Shown here: positions 49,660 to 58,965 of the stretch, piece by piece
How the letters are laid out: every line of letters starts with the position of its first letter
How positions within the stretch are numbered: the first letter of the stretch is position 1
NCBI GenBank assembly: GCA_032622095.1
Contig: CP136062.1
Span: forward strand, 5,704,001 to 5,768,000
DNA length: 64,000 bases
DNA from: Siphonodentalium dalli
Taxonomy: Eukaryota > Mollusca > Scaphopoda > Gadilida > Siphonodentaliidae
Direction of reading: 5' to 3'
Translations under genes and position numbers: made by a program
Notes under the pieces: generated by a model
What the model was told of the DNA's origin: nothing
Databases searched by the model: none
The model's input: the letters and a program-made list of their open reading frames with translations, nothing else

Positions 49660-50640
49660 CCAACCAATTTAGTCATGCAAAGAGTAAAATACAAGATGGC
49701 TGCTGGCGGAGATGTTTTTCGGCCGAACGACCCCAAAATTACTCGTTCCCATCTGCATGTCAATATTAACATCCATGACAAATTTCATGATGATTAGACG
49801 AACAGTACAACCTGTAGCCCATGCTAATAGATTGAATTTTTAAATCCAAGATGGCTGCTGTTGGCCATGTTTTTTGCCGAATGACCCCAAAATGCCTCGA
49901 TCCCATCTACATGTGAATGTCAACAGCCACTACAAATTTCATAATGTTCCGACCAAAGGCAGGACATGCAGTACCGGTATGTACACATCTAGCCCGTGCC
50001 AAAGGATTTATTCAAACAAAGAGTAAAATCTAAGATGACTGCTGACGGCCATGTTTTTTGGCCGAATGACCCCCAAAAGACATTTACATGTCAGTACTAA
50101 CATCCATGACAAATTCCATGATTATCAGACGAATAGTACGACCTGTAGCCAGCGCCAATGGATTGAATTTTGAAATCCAAGATGGCCGCCAGTGGCCATG
50201 TTTTTTGGCCGAATGACTCAAAATGACCCGTTTCCATCTACATGTCAATAGCCATGACAAATCTCACAATGATCTGACCAAAGGTATGACCTGTAGCCTA
50301 TGCCAATGGATTTAGTCATGCACAGAGTAAAATCCAAGATGTCTGCTGACGGCCATGACCCCAAAAGGACGCGTTCAAAGCCACATGTCAATATTAACAT
50401 CGACACACTTCATGATGATCAGACGAACAGTACGACCTACATACCGCACCAATGGATTTAATTTTGAAATCCAAGATGGCCACCAGCGGCCATGCTTATG
50501 GCCACCAGCGGCCATGTTTTTCAGGCGAATGATCCCAAAATGACTCATTACCATCTACATGTCATTGTTAATATCCACAACAAATTTCATGAAGATCCGA
50601 CCAAAGCTACGATCTGTAGCCCGCGCCAAAGGATTTTTTC
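49660..50640 (+). repeat. ~160-bp satellite, second array
   Basis: Six monomers of the family found at 33-41 kb, with ccaagatgg-type boxes at about 49,690, 49,846, 50,029, 50,178, 50,333 and 50,473. It is flanked by similar sequence on both sides (actaataagcgtcaatttta at 49,636 and actaatgaacgtcaattcta at 50,955). Confidence 0.88.
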
Positions 50641-50992
50641 AAATAAACAAAATCAATATTCAAGAAATTTAGACAAAATCTTTTACACCAACTGGTGAGC
50701 ACTATGCCAGGAAGAATGGTTGATCTAGTTTAGACCAAAGGATCTGGAAAAGATTGATCGGTGGTGGTTCATTGATGGCTAATGCTGTGAGCATGTTCGA
50801 CACATCCAAAATGGACTACCGGTACATACATATACCTCATTTTGTCTATCATAGGCTAGCCTGATTGAGCACATTTGTAATGCAATTTTACTGATTTACA
50901 CATCTATATTGGGCATACCAGTGTTTTTTGTAGATGGGATAGTGGCACACTCAACTAATGAACGTCAATTCTATTTGCACTTTTTCGTGGTA

Positions 50993-51369
50993 TACCCCGC
51001 TGGACAAAAACAAGTGTCCATTGGCACCGCGGTGTATTTGCCGCTCGGCCGCGGTGTCAGAGTTTGTAACTGCAGTTGAGCACCGCGGCCGAACGGCAAG
51101 TACACTGCGGCCAAACGGCAAGTTCACTGCGACCGAAAGGCAACTACTCTCGCAGTCGAATGGCATGTACACCGTGGTTAGAGTTCTGGTTTGTATTGTC
51201 TTTTTTCAGTTTAATGAAAGTACACCGTGGCAACTACACCATGCCGAATGGCAATTACACCGCGGCCCAACTGTAGTTAGCTGGTGGAGCTGCGGTGTAG
51301 TTGCATTTCGACCGCGGTGGCAACGCTAACCGCAGTTAAGTGGACACTTGTTTTGTCCAACATGGTACC
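50993..51369. mobile_element. ~375-bp inverted-repeat element, copy 3
   Basis: taccccgctggacaaaaaca at the left and gttttgtccaacatggta at the right are inverted ends. The body is strongly similar to the first 300 bases of the window and to 43,334-43,712. The frame at 50,958-51,329 is repeat translation. Confidence 0.75.
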
Positions 51370-52002
51370 AGAAAGTGGTAGACATGTAGTTCACATTAAA
51401 AATGAAGCTCAATCAGGCTACTGTATCATTCAACTATAAAAGACAAAACGAGCTACATAGCCTGTTATAGACGTGTGCGCGACTTGGCGAAGTTAGGAGT
51501 CTTAATTTTCAACACACAGTCGATCAATGTATTTAGAGCTTTTAGAAGTTTTAGTATCGCAATTCGCAATGCTATTTGTGCATAGATAATTTTGTTTTAT
51601 TATTATTGTCACCTAGTCGGCACAGTATGTGATTAGATACGACGGCGCCCAATGGCATACCGATCTATTTCATCTGATTTTGCGAGAATCCATACAAACT
51701 TTTCACAAGAATAAAGGGTAAATTGCGAGAATATTTGCGATAATCTAGATTTGGATTATCGCCGAAATATAAGCACTGCGGTTTATGTTTTCAAAATGAG
51801 AGATAATTCTAAGATGCCCGTTATTAATTTAAAAATCATTTTTACGAAATAACGGCCATGTCTAAAGAGTTACACCATAAAGACACAAACTTTTACGTCA
51901 TACTGTATGTGCATAGAAACGGGAGCTCTTAGAAGGGGTCCGACTAGTCAACTAGTAGTCGATTACCGTACAGGTCTCTGAATTTGCAGTTATTTTGTGT
52001 CG
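51370..52002. other. No gene recognised
   Basis: AT-rich sequence; nothing supportable. Confidence 0.5.
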
Positions 52003-52378
52003 TTAGTGAACGTTCAGACGACCCTGATACAATCGTAAGTGGAGGCATCGGGACCTGATGAAATTATGGATAGTTTAATGATAGATACCGGTAGATTGCG
52101 GGGTCGTCGTACATGATGATATTATAGGTTATTCGTAAGCATGTATAATTGACTACCATGTGATCTTTCCAGCCACTATTTTTACGTACACATGTAATAG
52201 AATGAGAGAGAGAAGTGCGGGAGTCGCACCGAAAGTTGGCAGCACCAGAATGCCAAACCAGTCACACATCCAAGTACTAACCGGGTTCGACGTTGCTTAA
52301 CTTCAGTGATCACACAAAGCGTCTAACGACCGTGACCAAGACATCTAGACCTCTCGCGCAGATAAGTCATCGGCCTTC
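52003..52378. mobile_element. Left part of MITE copy A (split by LTR element)
   Basis: Starts ttagtgaacgttcagacgac with caatcgtaagtggagg, matching the terminal repeat of the complete copy at 57,784-58,220, and stays similar to about 52,190. The copy resumes at 57,585. Between 52,240 and 52,352 it contains a 5S-like stretch absent from copy B. Confidence 0.75.
52240..52352 (-). pseudogene. 5S rRNA-like sequence
   Basis: On the minus strand it reads tgatcactgaagttaagcaa, cgtcgaacccggttagtact, tggatgtgtgac, ggcattctggtgctg. This follows the central and 3' part of metazoan 5S rRNA, including the internal promoter region. The 5' third is poorly conserved. It is therefore a 5S pseudogene or the head of a 5S-derived SINE (SINE3 type), not a working gene. 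Confidence 0.75.
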
Positions 52379-53200
52379 TGTGCTAAGACAACTAGGGGCG
52401 CTCGATTCACCATATCTATCGGCGCGCCCCTGCTATGCGAAGGCACGATGTTCGATACGCAGATAACAGTTCTGACCACCCGAAGTAGAAAGCTAATGCA
52501 GCATGAAGACTTAGAAGTATACACACAAGAAGGACGGCCATCCGAACGATTTACGGACTAGCTATCGCAGGTGTACTAGGGAAGATGCCCATTGGAAATT
52601 AATGCGGCGAGCTGACCAGGAGAAGATACAGAAGAATGACGCTCGTCCGATTACCCCAACTACGCCCCAAACTGATGTACCGCGAAATACGCATTGGGCT
52701 AGCAACGTCACCCCAGACTATAAAGATTCCCTGATTTTATTAGAGAAATCATGATGCTTTGGAACTCCCTCGAGTCGACACTAGTGCTCGTACTACCGAC
52801 GCAGAGATGCCAAGAAGACGGCTAGGATCTCTAGCCGGGAGCATAGATAGGAATGCAAGGTAACACATTATGATCTTGTATTCCTAACAACGCTACCCCG
52901 ATGTGCCGACGAAAAAGCGAAGCAGACGACAGGAAGATGAACTCAACCGGAACTCAACCGAGCAGAAGAAGAGCAGACGACAGAAAGACAAACTCAACCG
53001 GAACTCAACCGAGTAGATGACAAGCAGACACGCCCGACTTATGAAGACGGAAGAAGACCCTAAACCGAGCAGACGACAGGAAGATAAACTCAACCAGGAG
53101 AAACCCAGATGCCGATGATTGAACATTATTGACTTTGTTGTAAATAAATAATCAAACCGTTCTGATAGCCTTAAGAGTTATATGTACCTGTATTGGCACA
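52379..53200 (+). repeat. 5' LTR (822 bp)
   Basis: Starts TGTGCTAAGACAACTAGG and ends TATTGGCACA. The 3' half contains about three ~57-bp tandem units (gcagacgacaggaagat, aactcaaccggaactcaacc). An AATAAA polyadenylation signal lies at 53,143-53,148. The antisense 77-codon frame found in both LTRs is a product of the tandem units. Confidence 0.93.
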
Positions 53201-53211
53201 TATCTCTTAAC

Positions 53212-53229
53212 TGGTGCCTTCAAGCCAGG
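53212..53229 (+). other. Primer binding site
   Basis: tggtgccttcaagccagg begins 11 bases after the 5' LTR. Its complement ends in ...GGCACCA, as a tRNA 3' end would, and a T-loop-like gttcagatcc precedes it in the complement. The priming tRNA cannot be named from this alone. Confidence 0.75.
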
Positions 53230-53321
53230 ATCTGAACGCTAATCGCAGACACAACGTGAAACCAGAAGAAGAACAGTGTGAACAGAAACAGTGTGGGAAA
53301 ATTCGCAAAACGTGAGTCTAA

Positions 53322-53651
53322 TTGTTTATTATCATAATGGCTTCAATCGAATGTTGGACATGTCGAGGTAATCATTTTGCCCTTGACTGCACCTTTAAGA
53401 CCGAAAATCAAAGGCGCATAGCTTGCTGGGTTTGTGAAGGAAATCATTTGGCTAGGAATTGCCCCTCTAAATCTGGAAACCCAAAGCGAAGGCAATGGAA
53501 CGCGCCAATAGCACCGTATATAGCAAACCTCCGGAACCAACCCAATCGGTCACGTGGCCCATCCAATAATGCGCCGAATCACAGCCGGAAATATCCGACA
53601 TCAAACAGACCACCACAATTAATGACCCTACCCGCATACCAAAAAAACTAG
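53322..53651 (+). CDS. gag: Gag remnant: nucleocapsid with two zinc knuckles
   Basis: Gag packages element RNA in cytoplasmic particles; this protein keeps only the RNA-binding part. Two knuckles, CWTCRGNHFALDC and CWVCEGNHLARNC, both have CX2CX3HX4C spacing, one residue shorter than the usual CX2CX4HX4C. A basic Arg/Asn/Pro-rich tail follows. At 109 codons it lacks the matrix and capsid regions, which fits a deletion derivative. Met1 at 53,322 or Met6 at 53,337 could be the start. The frame ends at TAG 53,649-53,651, right after a slippery heptamer, and pol continues in the -1 frame. Confidence 0.85.
   Translation: MFIIIMASIECWTCRGNHFALDCTFKTENQRRIACWVCEGNHLARNCPSKSGNPKRRQWNAPIAPYIANLRNQPNRSRGPSNNAPNHSRKYPTSNRPPQLMTLPAYQKN
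53642..53648 (+). promoter_or_regulatory. -1 ribosomal frameshift site A_AAA_AAC
   Basis: In the gag frame the codons read CAA AAA AAC TAG, giving heptamer A AAA AAC in correct phase directly before the stop. Slipping back one base continues CTA GGA AAC CCT into the protease frame, which is open from there. A downstream stimulatory fold was not established. Confidence 0.75.
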
Positions 53652-53677
53652 GAAACCCTCTCATTGAGGCCACGAAT

Positions 53678-54826
53678 ATGAGGAAATATAACATAAATAT
53701 TGTGGGGAACCCCAGCTCATGTTTAGTTAGAATAGGTAAAAATAAATATCGCTCATTAGTAGATAGTGGCGCGGAAGTGTCATTGATTCACAAACGCGTC
53801 TATGACGCATTACAGTTTCGACCAAAACTAACTAGGGAACACATTAACCTTAGCTCCGTGAATGGGAAATCACTGGGTGTACTTGGTAGCGTGGAACTAA
53901 CCTTCAGAATGGCGAAACTAAAATTAACCCATAAATTTTATGTGGTGAATGATATGACCCGGAACATGATATTAGGGAGAGATTGGTTGACCTCTCGGGG
54001 GGTCAGACTATACTATGACCTGGGATGTATCAAGGTCAGTGACGTGTACGTCTCCTTGGAATCGGACGCGCACATAGCTTCCCTGCTGAGATTGACCAGC
54101 AAGGTTAGCTTAAAGCCCCAAACCTCAACTTTATGTATGGGAAAATCAAAAAACTTAGCTTCTCTTCACAAGTCGACATTAGTAGAGGTGGCCCAAATCG
54201 AGAAAGGTTACCTAGCATCAAAAACCGGTTTGGAGGTAAGGAAGTCGATTTCGGAACTAGGTAAAAGACATCAAGTCCCATTGCTACTTGTGAACAACAC
54301 TGATAAAACCGTTTATCTTCGGCGCGGCAGTGTAGTTGGAAAATCAATCACGTATGAACGAAGACGCAATCGTGCTGGGAAGGGTTATTGTCAAATAGCA
54401 TTACGGCAACAGCCTAAATCACTTACGCTGGTGCACAAACACCTGAAACAGGTTAAACGCCAACGAGCAGCGAAAATGTACGAAAAGGCCAAGGCCATTA
54501 AATTCGAAATTGGTGAGGCCGTGTTTGTTAAGAATCACTTGCGGAAAAGCAAACTGGAAAGTAAATGGAAACCCTACTTCCGCATAACTAAACAGATAAC
54601 GCCCGTCACTTTCGAGTTAAGAAACCAATTAACTGGGAAAGTCACGCGATCTCATGCTGAACATATGCGCAAGGTCAACCTTGAATGGGAAATCCCCAAA
54701 ACTGACAACAACAAGCGTGCGCAAACATATGTTGTTCCCCCCGAAGACGAAGATAGCGACGTTCCTGCCCTAACCCTGTGGGTGGGTCTTCTGGCGATGA
54801 AACGGAACCATTACCAGATGAGGTAA
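53678..54826 (+). CDS. pol: Truncated Pol: protease fused to integrase C-terminal domain
   Basis: The first 130 residues form a retropepsin: LVDSGAEVSLI carries the catalytic DSG (Asp29) and ILGRDWL (98-104) is the second conserved motif. A linker typical of the region between protease and RT runs to about residue 225. Then the sequence jumps to the end of integrase: GEAVFVKNHLRKSKLESKWKP (279-299), ITPVTFELRNQLTGKV (306-322) and RSHAEHMRKV (324-333). RT, RNase H and the integrase catalytic core, normally several hundred residues, are absent; the join lies near residues 228-240. By frameshifting, translation would enter from about 53,648, so Met1 need not be the start. The frame ends shortly after an acidic stretch (EDEDSDVP) where a small indel appears to have shifted it into the next frame. 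Confidence 0.9.
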   Translation: MRKYNINIVGNPSSCLVRIGKNKYRSLVDSGAEVSLIHKRVYDALQFRPKLTREHINLSSVNGKSLGVLGSVELTFRMAKLKLTHKFYVVNDMTRNMILGRDWLTSRGVRLYYDLGCIKVSDVYVSLESDAHIASLLRLTSKVSLKPQTSTLCMGKSKNLASLHKSTLVEVAQIEKGYLASKTGLEVRKSISELGKRHQVPLLLVNNTDKTVYLRRGSVVGKSITYERRRNRAGKGYCQIALRQQPKSLTLVHKHLKQVKRQRAAKMYEKAKAIKFEIGEAVFVKNHLRKSKLESKWKPYFRITKQITPVTFELRNQLTGKVTRSHAEHMRKVNLEWEIPKTDNNKRAQTYVVPPEDEDSDVPALTLWVGLLAMKRNHYQMR

Positions 54827-55233
54827 TCGCCCGATATCGGAGACAATGTTCAGACTCCGATGACGAAGATGTCCCATTAAGCGAGCTTAAGATGCGCTTA
54901 CAGCGTAGAAAAACGCGATTCGCACGCTCAGGGCCGCCACAAAACACTGACTCGTCCACGGACGAGAGATCAGAGCCGAGTGCCAAGGCACGACGCGCCC
55001 CAGTGCCTCGTCAACACGGGCGCAAAGTAACAAAGATATTTACGAGTGATGACAGCTCAGAGGATGAGTTAATGGAAGTGGCCGCCATTGAACGAACCCC
55101 TCATGAATGTAGGCCCGTACCGGCCCCTCGCAAGTGTAAGCAGCTCATGAATGGAGCGAACAGCAACTTAATAGGCAAACCGTCGTTCCAAGCCCTGCTA
55201 TCAGCGATAATAATAGAGTGCTCGAAACAGTGA
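54778..55233 (+). CDS. Acidic/basic C-terminal extension of Pol, frame-shifted
   Basis: This 151-codon frame overlaps the pol end by 49 bases and has no ATG (first codon GTG). It reads as the natural continuation of the pol tail: acidic SDSDDEDVPLSELKMRLQ and DDSSEDELMEVAA alternate with Arg/Lys/Pro-rich stretches. No fold is recognised. Either a one-base indel separated it from pol or it is reached by a second recoding event; I favour the indel. Confidence 0.55.
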   Translation: MGGSSGDETEPLPDEVIARYRRQCSDSDDEDVPLSELKMRLQRRKTRFARSGPPQNTDSSTDERSEPSAKARRAPVPRQHGRKVTKIFTSDDSSEDELMEVAAIERTPHECRPVPAPRKCKQLMNGANSNLIGKPSFQALLSAIIIECSKQ

Positions 55234-55691
55234 CCTGGGGTCCATTACAGAAGAAATGCGACCCTACCCTTAACTGGCTTATTGGCAAACCTAACCTGGC
55301 TCCGTAATATTTAACCCAGTGGCCCAAACCGAGTCGAAATAACTAGTCGTGCCCCTATCGATCACAGGTCGCGCGTCCCCATGAAACCCGGCCCGTGCGC
55401 GCGGCAATTCAATAACTAAACCTTTGAACTTTACAATCACGCGCCGAGAGATAACGAGCACCACGCCGACGTGCACGCCGCCACCCTTAGGATTACTACG
55501 GTTAAGCGCACCCCGCTCAAATAAACACGATCGAAAATATGCTCACGACTGAATTAGTGAACGAAAAAGTATTACCCCAATGAATGGTAGAGATGGCCAG
55601 GGTGGTATTTTGCCCTAGTAACGTAGTTACAGTAGTAATTTTCATTATCTTGACTCGGGTGGAAATTTGTTAAACGACATTTACCGCCATT
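55234..55691. other. LTR element spacer
   Basis: No long frame on the plus strand; probably non-coding internal sequence of the retrotransposon. Confidence 0.5.
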
Positions 55692-55859
55692 ATGTATGAT
55701 AAGCAATTAGACCAGCCACCTGAGGATATCCCGAATGCCGTGTTCAAAGAGCCCATAGACGAAACAATGGAGACGGATGCACCAAAGCCGTCTGCGCTAT
55801 TCCGGGACAACACTCAGGAACGCCTACATGTATATCCAATTATAGCCGTCAGAGGCTAA
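55692..55859 (+). CDS. Small acidic ORF (55 codons) in the LTR element
   Basis: Starts ATG at 55,692 and ends TAA at 55,859. It is acidic, with PPEDIP and ETMETDAPKPSALF. The METD motif recurs in the ORF at 56,328, so the two could be exons of one transcript. No known domain; could be chance. Confidence 0.35.
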   Translation: MYDKQLDQPPEDIPNAVFKEPIDETMETDAPKPSALFRDNTQERLHVYPIIAVRG

Positions 55860-56327
55860 CCACATCTGTGGCGGATTTGGATTAGTATTAATTATGTATC
55901 ATATATTAATGTATTCCGCATTTCCTCCGTAATTATTGTTGCACGGATATTAGAATCATTTGCATGTATATAGACATTTATGCATTTCATATATTTCAAA
56001 TATTAATTGTTGCATAACGATGTCCATGGTATTATAGTTGGATAATTATCAGAATTATTATAGAAAGCGTTGAATTGGGACTAGAAATCCCGACATACAG
56101 TCATACGTTTCGATGATTGAAATCAATCACCCCGACTTACATTGTGTTTAACTGTTCGTCAACCAATCAATCTATAGAATTAGTTGTAAATTCCATTTTC
56201 GAATTGGGCCGATCTGACGGCCCTCAAGCGATACAGATAAATTGGAGAAGTAACCATTGTGTATACTGACTGTGTCATTTATTCTCAAACCTCGCACACA
56301 TATCCGTTTGAGTATTGCAGGCTGACC

Positions 56328-56777
56328 ATGGCGGTGGAACAAGGGTCGACCAGTTGTCAGACCCTACCCACATACTCGGACAGTGAGAACGAAAATACCT
56401 CGACATCCGATGATGACAATATGACACCCAATTCAGATGCACGACCATCCACCAGCAGGCGGCCGCATGAAAGCTACCTCGACATGATGCCGCGCATGCA
56501 GTCACCCACATCATACAACCAGCCATGGATGCAGCCTTACCTCGAGCATAGAAGATATTACACAATGCAGTCCCCTCCCCGTGTGGCTCAGTCGTCCAGC
56601 GTCACAGCCAGTAGGTCGGAGTTGTCTGAGAGACGCCCAGACGACCCGACCTGCATGGAGACGGACGACATCGCACCAGCTATCCATCGCCGATGCCGCT
56701 GTTGCGAACTACTTCGACGAATCATCGAACTGCTACTCAGCGACGGATTTGACTTGCGATTTCAAGATCAACTTTAA
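56328..56777 (+). CDS. Third ORF of the LTR element, function unknown
   Basis: The ATG at 56,328 sits in a good context (accATGGcgg) and is preceded by a splice-acceptor-like gagtattgcag, so it may be expressed from a spliced RNA. An upstream in-frame ATG at 56,259 gives 172 codons; from 56,328 it has about 149. The product is Ser/Asp/Asn-rich at first, then Pro/Met/Tyr-rich, and ends with a basic Cys cluster (HRRCRCCELLRRIIELLLS) that could form a short amphipathic helix. It has no signal peptide or membrane anchor, so it is not an Env. It sits between pol and the purine tract, the usual place for an accessory gene. It remains open although most of pol was lost. Confidence 0.55.
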   Translation: MAVEQGSTSCQTLPTYSDSENENTSTSDDDNMTPNSDARPSTSRRPHESYLDMMPRMQSPTSYNQPWMQPYLEHRRYYTMQSPPRVAQSSSVTASRSELSERRPDDPTCMETDDIAPAIHRRCRCCELLRRIIELLLSDGFDLRFQDQL

Positions 56778-56779
56778 AT

Positions 56780-56796
56780 CGGAAAAGTGAAGGAGT
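56780..56796 (+). other. Polypurine tract
   Basis: ggaaaagtgaaggagta, almost all purine, lies directly before the 3' LTR and would prime plus-strand DNA. Confidence 0.7.
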
Positions 56797-56798
56797 AA

Positions 56799-57584
56799 TG
56801 TGCTAAGACAACTAGGGGCGCTCGATTCACCATATGTATCGGCGCGCCCCTGCTATGCGAAGGCACGATGTTCGATACGCAGATAACAGTTTTGACCACC
56901 CGAAGTAGAAAGCTAATGCAGCCATCCGAACGATTTACGGACGAGCTATAGCAGGTGTACTAGGGAAGATGCCCATTGGAAATTAATGCGGCGAGCTGAC
57001 CAGGAGAAGATACAGAAGAATGACGCTCGTCCGATTACCCCAACTACGCCCCAAACTGATGTACCGCGAAATACGCCTTGGGCTAGCAACGTCACCCCAG
57101 ACTATAAAGATTCCCTGATTTTATTAGAGAAATCATGATGCTTTGGAACTCCCTCGAGTCGACACTATTGCTCGTACTACCGACGCAGAGATGCCAAGAA
57201 GACGGCTAGGATCTCTAGCCGGGAGCATAGATAGGAATGCAAGGTAACACATTATGATCTTGTATTCCTAACAACGCTACCCCGATGTGCCGACGAAAAA
57301 GCGAAGCAGACGACAGGAAGATGAACTCAACCGGAACTCAACCGAGCAGAAGAAGAGCAGACGACAGAAAGACAAACTCAACCGGAACTCAACCGAGTAG
57401 ATGACAAGCAGACACGCCCGACTTATGAAGACGGAAGAAGACCCTAAACCGAGCAGACGACAGGAAGATAAACTCAACCAGGAGAAACCCAGATGCCGAT
57501 GATTGAACATTATTGACTTTGTTGTAAATAAATAATCAAACCGTTCTGATAGCCTTAAGAGTTATATGTACCCGTATTGGCACA
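56799..57584 (+). repeat. 3' LTR (786 bp)
   Basis: Same ends as the 5' LTR. It lacks 36 bases present near 52,503-52,540 of the 5' copy (from catgaagacttagaag onward). AATAAA lies at 57,527-57,532. Confidence 0.93.
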
Positions 57585-57783
57585 CTTCTACATTTACAAT
57601 GCGACAGCTACACACACAACTGCGATTACATTGCAAGTGGAAGTATCCAAGGATAAGCCACGATTTTGAATCTAAAATCAAACAGTGATTGATATTATTG
57701 ATATTATTTTTTAACTTGCAATTTTGACGTGAGCTACTTCCTACAATGGAAATTCTTCCACTTACGATTGAATCATGGTCGCC
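57585..57783. mobile_element. Right part of MITE copy A
   Basis: Matches the right half of copy B (gcgattacattgcaagtgga, ttttgacgtgagctacttcc, cttccacttacgattgaatc) and ends in a terminal repeat that lacks its last ~13 bases. It abuts copy B, so ccacttacgattgaatcatg and its complement form a 24-base perfect hairpin at 57,750-57,825. Confidence 0.75.
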
Positions 57784-58220
57784 TTAGTGTACGTTCAGAC
57801 GACCATGATTCAATCGTAAGTGGAGGAATCGAGCCCGACGAGATCATGGATACCGGTAGTTTGTTCAGACGATTGCGATGTCGCATACATTATGATAGCA
57901 TAGGTTGTTCCTAAAGCATGCGATTGACTACCATACGGTCATTTCCAGCTACGATCTTTACGTACACACGACTGATTGATTGATTGATTGGGATTTAACG
58001 TCGTTTTAGCAACAAAGCCATACACAGGACTGCGATTACGCCGCAAGTGGAGATAACCAAGAATACGCCACAATTTCGCATATAAAATCAAACAGAGCTT
58101 GATATTATTTTATGACCTATGATTTTGACGTGGGCATGCACAGTCCAGCTACCAGTTACTTCCTACAACGGAAATCTGTCCACTTACGATTGTATCGTGG
58201 TCGTCTGAACGTACACTTAA
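57784..58220. mobile_element. MITE copy B, 437 bp, complete
   Basis: Terminal inverted repeats of about 40 bases: ttagtgtacgttcagacgac on the left and gtcgtctgaacgtacactta on the right, both continuing into the caatcgtaagtgga motif. A short gattgattgattgattg tract precedes ggatttaacgtcgtttta inside. No coding capacity. The duplication is probably TTA or TTAA but cannot be fixed because copy A adjoins it. Confidence 0.8.
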
Positions 58221-58965
58221 TGTTCACTTAGTGCAATGATTCATTGATTGCTGTTGGCATCTACATGTAAGCAATGATTGCTGATTGAATATCAGCAAAG
58301 AAAGATCAGCACGTAGAACTGTGAACAGAATGACAATACCACATGCCATGGTCATGATGCGTTGATGGTGCATCGAATCACAGATCTGTGCATATATCCA
58401 TTGGAACTTACTATCATGGCTTAGGCCTTGTAAGTTCCATCGTTAGCCCTCAACGCTTTAGGCGGGTAGATTTTCAATAAAAGTAACAATTATGACCAAC
58501 GCACATGTATTTATCAACTAAATACTAATACAAGTGTGAAACCATCCACTCACCTACGTGTCATTTATCCTTAAAATCAGGCAAATAACAGAACGTAAAC
58601 ACTGACATGTCTACCATAACATGTGACCGCAACATGTCATTGCACGCGGTCGTGAATCCCCGTGGAATATCCAAACTATCAACAATTAGGTCGAGTTTAA
58701 CTACACCCTGCGCATGCATGACATTTGCTATACTAGCCTTACTACGGGAAACTACTGCGGCTTCGGTCACATATGACGTGCACGTTTGTCATGTGATCTT
58801 AGGACCTCCTACTTTATTTGCTTCGGCCATTTGCAACATGTGTTTTCCCGATTGGATTTTTGGATTAAATAATAACGGAATTATACACACTTTCTGGTAG
58901 GTGTCAGAGTTAATACAGATTGCAATATTGTTAACATTAATGACTGTGTTAGTTGATTCTTAAAA
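58221..58965. other. No gene recognised
   Basis: Overlapping chance frames on both strands at 58,561-58,900; neither shows a domain. Confidence 0.5.

Larger units (their letters stand above)
52379..57584 (+). mobile_element. Young non-autonomous Ty3/Gypsy-type LTR retrotransposon
   Basis: Two LTRs (TGTGC...GCACA) flank an internal region with primer site, zinc-knuckle gag, protease, integrase C-terminus, extra 3' frames and a purine tract. CTTC is duplicated on both sides (52,375-52,378 and 57,585-57,588). I see only about seven substitutions between the LTRs plus one 36-bp indel, so the insertion is recent. RT, RNase H, the integrase core and most of gag are missing, so it must be mobilised in trans. 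Confidence 0.92.

Noticed and set aside
52240..52352. Functional 5S rRNA gene
   Set aside because: The 5' third is poorly conserved and several changes fall in the normally invariant part.
52893..53126. 77-codon antisense frame present identically in both LTRs
   Set aside because: It reads through ~57-bp tandem units of the LTR; identity only reflects LTR identity.
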